Origin: Nitrospinae bacterium RIFCSPLOWO2_12_FULL_45_22
GTDB taxonomy: Bacteria; 2-12-FULL-45-22
Reading direction: 5' to 3'
DNA: 7,791 bases
Assembly (NCBI GenBank): GCA_001803565.1
Contig: MHDQ01000065.1
Coordinates: 1 to 7,791, forward strand
The notes under the pieces were generated by a model. The model saw only the letters and a program-made list of their open reading frames with translations, was not told where the DNA came from and searched no databases. The number at the start of each line of letters is the position of its first letter. Position 1 is the stretch's first letter. The position numbers and the translations under genes are program-made. Shown here piece by piece: positions 1 through 5,500 of the stretch.

Positions 1-165
1 ATGATGCTTTTGCAAAACATCCGGAGCGGTTCAAGGGGAAGATGCCAAAACCGGTGGCCTTGCCCGAGGCGGCCTGGATCAATAAACCGACGCCAGAAAA
101 TAGTGATCAATTGTGACACTAAATTCCTTAATAGAGGTGTCTCATTTCCATTGACAAGTTCCGAT
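1..165 (+). mobile_element. Right end of an IS3-family insertion sequence (partial)
   Basis: This stretch contains the transposase C-terminus, a short untranslated tail and a probable terminal inverted repeat around 134-165 (gtgtctcatttccattgaca, then agttccg). The rest of the element lies left of the window, so neither the left repeat nor a target duplication can be checked. The end at about 165 is a guess: IS3-family termini normally finish in CA, and the exact border cannot be fixed without the other end. The element sits about 65-70 bp upstream of holA. Confidence 0.6.
3..116 (+). CDS. IS3-family transposase OrfB, C-terminal fragment
   Basis: The frame is open from the left window edge to a TGA at 114-116 and gives 37 residues, including HPERFKGKMPKP followed by LPEAAWINKP. 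The pattern HPERF, then basic and proline-rich residues, then LPEAxWIN, is the usual C-terminal tail of one large group of IS3-family OrfB transposases (DDE integrase fold). The catalytic DDE residues would lie upstream and are not visible, so nothing can be said about activity. It could belong to an intact element or to a remnant. The identification rests on this short but distinctive tail. Confidence 0.72.
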   Translation, partial: DAFAKHPERFKGKMPKPVALPEAAWINKPTPENSDQL

Positions 166-230
166 ATACCAGGGCAATGAAGCGGATAAGCCTAAAATGT
201 TTATCTTATCATCTCATCTATCATCGCTGA
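135..230 (+). other. Short open frame ending 1 nt before holA; possible remnant of an upstream cistron
   Basis: After an in-frame TAG at 132-134 this frame stays open to TGA at 228-230, one base before the holA ATG. An internal ATG at 177 would give the 17-residue peptide MKRISLKCLSYHLIYHR, but it has only a poorly spaced AGGG before it. The peptide is not recognised. It could be the 3' tail of a gene cut by the insertion sequence, which would explain why holA lacks a ribosome binding site. It could equally be chance. Confidence 0.2.
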
Positions 231-231
231 T

Positions 232-1224
232 ATGGAATTTAAAGCCCTAACACGAGAATTAAGCAAAGGGATAGTAAAACCGGTATATCTCTTTTATGGC
301 CCAGAGAGATTATTATTGGAAGAAAGTATAGAGCTACTGAAGGAGAAGTTGGTAGAAGGAGCGAGCCAGAAAGGATGGAACTACTATGTCGTTTATGGTA
401 AAGAAGTTAAAGCAACCACTATCCTGGAGAAAGCCCGCACCCTCCCCTTCTTTGCCGGCCATAGGTTAATCCTGATCCAGGAAGCTGACTCATTACCCTG
501 GGCAGAGCAAGAGAAACTGATCCCCTATTTGCAAGCCCCGGTCTCCTTTACCTGCTTAGTCTTAATAGGTGATACATCAGCTCCCCTGGCGCAACTGGAG
601 CCCTATATCAAGGCCAAAGGGGCCATAGTAGAATTCTCTACCCTATCTCCCGGTGAAGTATTGCGCTGGATAAAAGAAAAAGTTGAGGGTTTTGGGTATA
701 AAATCACTCCTGAGGCAGGCCGGTATTTATTGGAAAATAATGGTCCGGACCTCCTGCAAATAAAGAGTGAATTAGATAAAGCTATCGCCTTTACCGGGAA
801 AAGTGGTTCATGGATAGAGTTAAAAGACTTACAAGAACTTTGCTGGCATGCTACTACTCATACTATTTTTGATCTAGTAGCTGCCCTGGGTAATAGGAAG
901 AAAGAGGAAGCCCTTTATCTGCTCCAATGTCTACTGAGACAGAATGAGGCGCCACTCTTGATCTTAAACCTTATAGTTCGTCACTTTCGTCAGTTGTGGC
1001 AAATTAAGGATCTGCAGGCCAATAATTACTCCATAGACCAGGTAGGAAAACTGTTAGGCCTCTTGCCTTATCGAATAAAGAAATACCTCGACCAGGCCAG
1101 CAAGTTTTCCTGGGACGAATTAAAAGATATGTTCGCCAGCTTTTTAGAAATAGACCTGCTTCTTAAATCTACCGATATCCCGGGCAAGATATTATTAGAA
1201 AATTTTATTTGGCGGCTATCTTAG
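232..1224 (+). CDS. holA: DNA polymerase III subunit delta (HolA)
   Basis: HolA is the delta subunit of the clamp loader. It opens the beta sliding clamp during chromosomal replication, working with delta-prime and tau/gamma in the cytoplasm. At 330 residues it is normal for the family. Visible landmarks are the N-terminal YLFYGPERLLLEE (residues 19-31, a degenerate AAA+ P-loop region), LPFFAGHRLILI (71-82, a typical delta-subunit strand), the IFDLVAALG segment (212-220), and the helical collar domain with LLRQNEAPLLILNLIVRHFR (234-253). The ATG at 232 is the only sensible start: the frame upstream has a TAA at 193-195 with no start codon between. No Shine-Dalgarno sequence precedes it. The upstream neighbour is an insertion-sequence end, whereas in many Gram-negatives holA follows leuS and lptE. 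The 3' end overlaps convergent rpsT by 20 bp. Confidence 0.95.
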   Translation: MEFKALTRELSKGIVKPVYLFYGPERLLLEESIELLKEKLVEGASQKGWNYYVVYGKEVKATTILEKARTLPFFAGHRLILIQEADSLPWAEQEKLIPYLQAPVSFTCLVLIGDTSAPLAQLEPYIKAKGAIVEFSTLSPGEVLRWIKEKVEGFGYKITPEAGRYLLENNGPDLLQIKSELDKAIAFTGKSGSWIELKDLQELCWHATTHTIFDLVAALGNRKKEEALYLLQCLLRQNEAPLLILNLIVRHFRQLWQIKDLQANNYSIDQVGKLLGLLPYRIKKYLDQASKFSWDELKDMFASFLEIDLLLKSTDIPGKILLENFIWRLS

Positions 1225-1477
1225 TAGATACTTTTTTAGCGATGCGGGCTATCTTGCGCGAGGCAGTCCGATGATGAATAACACCTTTGGAAGCGGCTTT
1301 CTGCAGAGTAGACATGACCTGGGATAACTGCTTGTTAGCCCCTTCGGTATCTTTCTTTTGAAGCCCCTGGTCTATCCGTCCCACGGCAGTTTTGCAAGCA
1401 GATTTTATGCTTCGATTCCTCAACCGGCGGACGTTATTCTGTCTTATCCTTTTAAGGGTGGATTTACTTGTGGCCAA
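1205..1477 (-). CDS. rpsT: Small ribosomal subunit protein bS20
   Basis: This 90-residue, strongly basic protein matches S20, which binds 16S rRNA during 30S assembly. Hallmarks are the start MATSKSTLKRIRQNNVRRLRN, the central KTAVGRIDQGLQ segment, and the C-terminal LQKAASKGVIHHRTASRKIARI. Usual family length is about 85-90. Translation starts at TTG (1475-1477), read as Met. An excellent AGGAGG lies 8 nt upstream and no other start is available. E. coli rpsT also uses UUG and is autoregulated at translation, so the same control is possible here (inference). The gene converges on holA with a 20-bp overlap of the two coding ends and no room for a terminator between them. That neighbourhood (holA beside an oppositely oriented rpsT) is common in bacteria. 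Confidence 0.97.
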   Translation of the reverse strand: MATSKSTLKRIRQNNVRRLRNRSIKSACKTAVGRIDQGLQKKDTEGANKQLSQVMSTLQKAASKGVIHHRTASRKIARIAKKVSTKIAAK

Positions 1478-1485
1478 AAAGGCTC

Positions 1486-1491
1486 CCTCCT
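1486..1491 (-). promoter_or_regulatory. Strong ribosome binding site of rpsT deciding a TTG start
   Basis: Read on the - strand this is AGGAGG inside AGAGGAGGGAG (1483-1493). Eight nucleotides separate it from the TTG at 1477. The strong site compensates for the weak start codon and is the main reason for choosing TTG. Confidence 0.85.
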
Positions 1492-1592
1492 CTTATAATT
1501 AGGACACATGTTCTCACAGATACGGACATCCAAAGTTCAACCTCCCAATATCAAGTGGCAAAGCCGGGAGATTTTGCTTTGAGTTTTGGTGT

Positions 1593-1620
1593 TTGAACTT
1601 TTATAGCAGTTCTTTATATT
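1593..1620 (+). promoter_or_regulatory. Candidate sigma70-type promoter for xerD (and perhaps glnD)
   Basis: TTGAAC (1593-1598) is followed after 16 nt by TATATT (1615-1620). These match the -35 and -10 consensus at 4/6 and 5/6. It overlaps the rpsT candidate on the other strand, and its -35 lies inside the 9-bp inverted-repeat arm. The leader to xerD would be about 125 nt. Confidence 0.28.
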
Positions 1621-1629
1621 AATAGCCAA
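1600..1629 (-). promoter_or_regulatory. Candidate sigma70-type promoter for rpsT
   Basis: On the - strand TTGGCT (1624-1629) is followed after 18 nt by TATAAA (1600-1605). These match the -35 and -10 consensus at 4/6 and 5/6. Transcription would start near 1593 and leave a leader of about 115 nt before the TTG codon. The match was found by eye, and A+T-rich DNA yields such matches by chance. Confidence 0.38.
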
Positions 1630-1751
1630 ATAATCTGTCTGCATCTGTGTCCAAAACGGAAACTTCGGTACTATAAATTTGCTTCTATATGTTTAGCATA
1701 ATTGGGGGATAAAGGCAAGTAGCGAATAACCGCGCAGGGGTCAAGGAGAGT

Positions 1752-2642
1752 ATGATGCTTACTTTAATAGATGAGTTTATTGACTATCTAGCCATCGAGA
1801 AGAGACTCTCTCATAATACCCTGGAGGCATACCGGCGGGACCTGACCAAATTTGCTGCCAAACAAAAATGCTGTACTGATAAAGACCTTCTGCAGTTAGG
1901 ACGTAAAGATATAATGGTCTATCTCTCTGCCCTAAAGAAGGAAAGTATGGCTAATTCCTCTATGGCCCGGCATCTGGTAACCCTGAGATGCTTTTATCGT
2001 TTCCTGATAGCAGAAAAGGGATTAGAAGAAGACCCAACCGCTAATATAGACTCTCCTTCCCTCTGGAAAAAACTCCCTAAGGTATTGACCCATCAAGAGG
2101 TAGAAGCCTTATTGAATCAACCTAATACTAATACTTCCCTTGGTATCCGGGATGCGGCCATGTTAGAAGTCCTTTATGCTACTGGCTTGCGGGTTTCAGA
2201 ACTGATCTCTCTGACTATAAATGATATTAACCTGGAAGCAGGCTATCTGATGACGTACGGTAAAGGCTCAAAAGAACGGATCGTCCCTATGGGGGAATTG
2301 GCCATACAGCGGCTAAGGGACTATCTTTACCAGGTTAGACCCAAATACTCCAGGGACAGTAATAGCCCGACACTATTTTTAAATCGCTCCGGTAAAGGCT
2401 TAACCCGACAGGGTTTTTGGAAAGTGATCAAAAAACATGCTAAGGCTGCGGGAATAAAAGGAGAGATTACTCCCCATTGTCTACGCCATTCCTTTGCTAC
2501 CCATCTGTTGGGAGGTGGGGCGGACCTGCGTTCAGTCCAAAAGATGTTGGGCCATGCCGATATAACTACTACTCAAATCTATACCCATTTAACCAAAGAG
2601 AAGTTGCGAGATTTATATAATAAATTTCATCCCCGATCCTGA
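1752..2642 (+). CDS. xerD: Site-specific tyrosine recombinase XerD (XerC/XerD family)
   Basis: It resolves chromosome dimers by strand exchange at dif, normally with XerC and under FtsK control. The N-terminal SAM-like core-binding domain covers about residues 3-90 and the catalytic domain about 105-290. All catalytic residues are present: R147 in ATGLRVSEL, K171 in GKGSKER, H242 and R245 in PHCLRHSFATHLL, H268 in LGHAD, and nucleophile Y277 in TTTQIYTH. Their spacing is within two residues of E. coli XerD (298 aa). The GADLR after the HxxR box favours XerD over XerC, but one Xer protein cannot be assigned with certainty. Two tandem ATGs exist (1752 and 1755). The AGGAG at 1744-1748 is 3 nt from the first and 6 nt from the second, so 1755 may be the true start. 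glnD follows 78 bp downstream on the same strand. Confidence 0.93.
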   Translation: MMLTLIDEFIDYLAIEKRLSHNTLEAYRRDLTKFAAKQKCCTDKDLLQLGRKDIMVYLSALKKESMANSSMARHLVTLRCFYRFLIAEKGLEEDPTANIDSPSLWKKLPKVLTHQEVEALLNQPNTNTSLGIRDAAMLEVLYATGLRVSELISLTINDINLEAGYLMTYGKGSKERIVPMGELAIQRLRDYLYQVRPKYSRDSNSPTLFLNRSGKGLTRQGFWKVIKKHAKAAGIKGEITPHCLRHSFATHLLGGGADLRSVQKMLGHADITTTQIYTHLTKEKLRDLYNKFHPRS

Positions 2643-2647
2643 CACAG

Positions 2648-2702
2648 GTTGTAGGTTCTAAGTTCTAAGTTCTAAGTTCTAGGTTGGTTCAACCTAGAAC
2701 CT
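2648..2702. repeat. Heptanucleotide tandem repeat ending in a perfect hairpin
   Basis: Heptads of gttcta(a/g) run at 2655-2661, 2662-2668, 2669-2675 and 2676-2682, preceded by a one-mismatch unit gttgtag at 2648-2654. The last unit forms the left arm of a perfect 11-bp stem: gttctaggttg (2676-2686), a 3-nt loop (gtt), then caacctagaac (2690-2700). The first aggttcta (2653-2660) can pair instead with tagaacct (2695-2702). It fills almost the whole xerD-glnD gap. Confidence 0.85.
2676..2700 (+). promoter_or_regulatory. Stem-loop directly upstream of the glnD ribosome binding site
   Basis: The 11-bp perfect stem with a 3-nt loop ends 7 nt before the glnD Shine-Dalgarno GAGGAA (2708-2713). No T-run follows, so it is not a standard intrinsic terminator. 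In an xerD-glnD transcript it could protect the xerD 3' end or affect ribosome access to glnD. The structure is seen in the sequence; the role is inference. Confidence 0.4.
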
Positions 2703-2720
2703 ATTACGAGGAAATAATCT

Positions 2721-5348
2721 ATGGGTTTCGCTGGAGAGCGTATGGAATATATTGGTTTTTTGCGGGACTTTATCCGGCAAGAAAGGGACAAGATAAGGGA
2801 TAAGCACCAACAGGGGGCGGGAGGCAAAGAAATAGCTAATGATTACTCTTTATTGGTTGATAAGGTCATAGAGAAGGCCTTTGAGCTGGCTATCGTCTCT
2901 TCTGAGAAACCCTCTAATCTCGCCCTGGTAGCTATTGGGGGATATGGCAGGGCAGAGTTGTCCCCTTATTCGGATGTAGATATATTGTTTTTACATGCAA
3001 AAAAAATACCACCCTGGGAACAGGAGGTTATCCACCAGACCCTTTGCTTTCTCTGGGACGTAAAACTCCAGGTAGGGCATAGCAGCCGCTCTATCAGTAA
3101 TTGCATAGAAATGGCCAGGGGAGACCTCACCATCAAGACCTCTCTTCTGGAGGCTAGATATTTGCTGGGCTCTAAAGAAGTATTTGCTGAATTCTATAAG
3201 ACCTTCCAGAGAGAGATCATAGAAAAGGGGGCAAGGGATTTCATCAAACAAAAAATAGAAGAGAGAAATCAGCGGTATGCTCTATACGATACCTCTGCTA
3301 ACCTTTTAGAGCCCAATGTTAAAGAAAGCCCCGGTGGATTAAGGGATTATCATACTGTATGTTGGTTGGTAAGGGGCAGGTACCCTTCTGATACTATGGA
3401 AGGATTAAGCCCGGCCGGAACCCTATTCTCTGAAGAGCTGGAGGCATTTAATAAAGCCTATGACTTTATCCTGAGGGTGAGAAATGAGATGCATTTGACC
3501 AGCCAAAAAAAGAGCGATGTCCTGGCTTTACAGATACAAGATAAAATAGCTAATAATCTCGGTTATTGCCCAACGGGCCATTTTACCCGGGCAGAAACCT
3601 TTATGAAAGATTATTATATCCAGGCCAATATCGTAAAGAAATTTTCTTCCACGATCATTAACCGATGTCAAGAAGAGAGAGGGCTACGGAAGATGTTTAG
3701 TTATCTAGCTAAAAAGGAATTGGGTCATGGTTTATATGTATGGGAAAAGGAAATCCGACTGAAAAAGCCTACAGATAACATATTCCAGGAAAACCCCTGG
3801 CTGATCCTGGAGGTATTTGCCCTGGCCGGGCGGGAGAATCTTAGCCTCAGCGAAGAGTTAAAGCAGTTAATTAAGTCCCATCTCTATTTAATAGGGGATA
3901 ATTTCCGTGAGGATAGGGAGATAGCCCAGAAATTCTTTGCTATCCTTAAAGAGAAAAAGGCCGGAAAAGCCTTACGCCAGATGCACGAACTAGGTCTCTT
4001 AGGGCAATATATACCCGAATTTGGTGAGATAACCTGTTTGATCCAGCATGATCTCTACCATAAATATACCATAGATGAGCACTGCCTCCGGGCCATCGAA
4101 TGCTTAGAAGAACTTCCTAATACAGAAACGGCCGAGCTTAAGGGGCTAGCCCAAATCTACCAGAATCTCAGCCACCCGGAGATCACTAAGCTGGCCTTAC
4201 TACTCCATGATCTCGGCAAGAGCCAGGGCCCTAACCACGCAGAGATCGGGGCCCTTATGGTAAGAAATATATTAAAACGCCTATGTTTACCTGAAATAGT
4301 CAAAGAAAAGGTAGAACTGTTAGTTCATCACCATATCCTCATGAACCATACCGCCCAACGCCGAGACGTACATGACAAGGAAGTAATCAAACAGTTTTCG
4401 GAGGTAGTTAAAGATACCGATAATTTGCAACGCCTATATCTCCTCACTTATGCTGACCTGAAGGCCGTCGGGCCTGGAGTATGGACAGTATGGAAGGGGG
4501 CCTTGCTCTGGGAACTCTATCACAAAACCCGCGACTATCTCTCTAAAGGCGATGAGGAGGTAATTAGTGGGGAAGAGTTCCTGGAACGCTTAAAGCAAGA
4601 GTTATTAGAAGACCTGATAGATGAGGTGGAACCCGAAGGCATTGAGAGTCACCTGGAGCGTATGCCGTACAAATACATTCTCTCTACGTCAGTAGAGAAG
4701 ATAGCAGGACATATCCGCCTGATAGAAGCCTTACGGCAAAGGCATGAGGAACCGCTCTTAAGCTATCAGCACAATACCCAGATAGGCTATACCGAGATAA
4801 TGGTCTGTACTCATGATAAGCCCGGGATATTTTCTCAGATTGCTGGGGTATTGGCCTCTAAAGATGTTAATATATTAGGGGCACAGATATATACCGGTAA
4901 AGATGGCATAGCAATAGATACCCTTCAAGTAGCCACTCTTCAAGAGCAACCCCTATTAGAAGAAGACCTATGGCAGGCTATAAGATTAGAGCTAGATGCT
5001 ATCCTCCGGGAAGAGAAAAAAGTAGAAGACCTGGTTAACAAACGAAAGAAGGTCTTGTCTCCCCTTACGGACAAAAAGATCAGTGTACCTACCGTAGTCA
5101 AGCTAGACAACCGGCTCTCGGATACCCATACTGTCATAGAGGTCTTTACCCAGGACCGCCTGGGCCTGCTCTTTGATATTACCAATACCTTATACAAACT
5201 GGGTATAGATATCTACCTGGCCAAGATTTCTACTGAACTACAAAAGGCTATTGACGTATTCTATGTAACTAACCTGGCCGGTGAGAAGATTATGGATGAA
5301 GGAGAATTATCCAATATTAAAGAGACCCTCCTTGAGGTGTTAAGCTAA
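2721..5348 (+). CDS. glnD: Bifunctional [protein-PII] uridylyltransferase / uridylyl-removing enzyme
   Basis: GlnD senses glutamine, adding UMP to PII proteins when nitrogen is scarce and removing it when glutamine is plentiful. All domains are visible in its 875 residues (E. coli 890). The nucleotidyltransferase centre has GGYGRAELSPYSDVD at 73-87, with GG and the catalytic acids D85 and D87. The GlnD linker has ESPGGLRDYH (202-211). The HD hydrolase domain has HDLYHKYTIDEH (443-454), LLLHDLGK (493-500, HD = H496/D497), H506, HHH (536-538) and TYADL with D579. Two C-terminal ACT domains lie at about 691-765 and 803-873 and should bind glutamine. Every key residue is intact. GAGGAA at 2708-2713, 7 nt before ATG 2721, supports that start; ATG 2742 (M8) is a weaker alternative. 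No PII or glutamine synthetase gene is in the window. It lies downstream of xerD and may be cotranscribed with it. Confidence 0.96.
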   Translation: MGFAGERMEYIGFLRDFIRQERDKIRDKHQQGAGGKEIANDYSLLVDKVIEKAFELAIVSSEKPSNLALVAIGGYGRAELSPYSDVDILFLHAKKIPPWEQEVIHQTLCFLWDVKLQVGHSSRSISNCIEMARGDLTIKTSLLEARYLLGSKEVFAEFYKTFQREIIEKGARDFIKQKIEERNQRYALYDTSANLLEPNVKESPGGLRDYHTVCWLVRGRYPSDTMEGLSPAGTLFSEELEAFNKAYDFILRVRNEMHLTSQKKSDVLALQIQDKIANNLGYCPTGHFTRAETFMKDYYIQANIVKKFSSTIINRCQEERGLRKMFSYLAKKELGHGLYVWEKEIRLKKPTDNIFQENPWLILEVFALAGRENLSLSEELKQLIKSHLYLIGDNFREDREIAQKFFAILKEKKAGKALRQMHELGLLGQYIPEFGEITCLIQHDLYHKYTIDEHCLRAIECLEELPNTETAELKGLAQIYQNLSHPEITKLALLLHDLGKSQGPNHAEIGALMVRNILKRLCLPEIVKEKVELLVHHHILMNHTAQRRDVHDKEVIKQFSEVVKDTDNLQRLYLLTYADLKAVGPGVWTVWKGALLWELYHKTRDYLSKGDEEVISGEEFLERLKQELLEDLIDEVEPEGIESHLERMPYKYILSTSVEKIAGHIRLIEALRQRHEEPLLSYQHNTQIGYTEIMVCTHDKPGIFSQIAGVLASKDVNILGAQIYTGKDGIAIDTLQVATLQEQPLLEEDLWQAIRLELDAILREEKKVEDLVNKRKKVLSPLTDKKISVPTVVKLDNRLSDTHTVIEVFTQDRLGLLFDITNTLYKLGIDIYLAKISTELQKAIDVFYVTNLAGEKIMDEGELSNIKETLLEVLS

Positions 5349-5352
5349 AAAT

Positions 5353-5369
5353 CCTGGTAATTCCCCAGG
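5353..5369 (+). terminator. Small hairpin after glnD, possible weak terminator
   Basis: cctgg (5353-5357) and ccagg (5365-5369) form a 5-bp stem with a 7-nt loop, 4 nt after the glnD stop. Only a mixed pyrimidine stretch (tctcctt) follows, not a T-run, so efficiency would be low. Confidence 0.28.
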
Positions 5370-5378
5370 TCTCCTTCA

Positions 5379-5492
5379 TTGCAAAATTAACAATGTAAAA
5401 TTAGCAATTAACAACGTCAGGCAAAAGGCATTAAATCTTCGATTACTTCTCGACCCTATTATTTTGAAATGCTAATTTTGCATTTTGCATTG
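5379..5492. repeat. Degenerate A+T-rich heptad repeats in inverted orientation
   Basis: The left block has five heptads in register: ttgcaaa (5379-5385), attaaca (5386-5392), atgtaaa (5393-5399), attagca (5400-5406) and attaaca (5407-5413). The right block carries the reverse complement of the same pattern: tgctaat (5470-5476), tttgcat (5477-5483) and tttgcat (5484-5490). aaaattagca (5397-5406) pairs perfectly with tgctaatttt (5470-5479). About 56 bp of non-repeat DNA lies between the blocks. It occupies the convergent glnD/ferredoxin gap. Confidence 0.75.
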
Positions 5493-5500
5493 AAAGTGGG

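Larger units (their letters stand above)
1502..1652. repeat. Large imperfect inverted repeat in the rpsT-xerD intergenic region
   Basis: Nested inverted matches span the region. ggacaca (1502-1508) pairs with tgtgtcc (1646-1652). cacagat (1515-1521) pairs with atctgtg (1643-1649), with weaker matching just inside. aaagttcaa (1532-1540) pairs perfectly with ttgaacttt (1593-1601), and ctccc (1542-1546) pairs with gggag (1566-1570). The first two outer matches overlap on the right arm, so they are alternatives rather than simultaneous pairs. The layout resembles a decayed hairpin-type intergenic repeat or a MITE-like element. It also holds the candidate divergent promoters. No coding potential is seen. 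Confidence 0.55.

Noticed and set aside
1691-1701. On the - strand TTATGCTAAAC resembles the XerD half-site of dif (TTATGTTAAAT), close to xerD
   Set aside because: No XerC-like half lies across a 6-bp centre, so it is an isolated 9/11 match in A+T-rich DNA. A dif site is not supported.
2676-2700. Stem-loop considered as an intrinsic terminator for xerD
   Set aside because: The stem is not G+C-rich and no T-run follows. It is better treated as part of the repeat and a possible RNA structure.
2648-2702. Heptad repeat considered as a CRISPR array
   Set aside because: Units are 7 bp and directly adjacent without spacers, and no cas gene is nearby.
2643-2720. Sigma54 promoter (GG-N10-GC type) upstream of glnD, expected for some nitrogen genes
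   Set aside because: No convincing TGGCAC/TTGC pair at the required spacing. The gap is filled by the heptad repeat.
2991-3251. 86-codon open frame on the - strand
   Set aside because: It lies wholly inside glnD, antisense to the conserved nucleotidyltransferase and linker region, and has no recognisable protein features.
4940-5197. 85-codon open frame on the - strand
   Set aside because: It is antisense to the glnD ACT domains. Its Ser/Arg-rich low-complexity composition is typical of a shadow frame.
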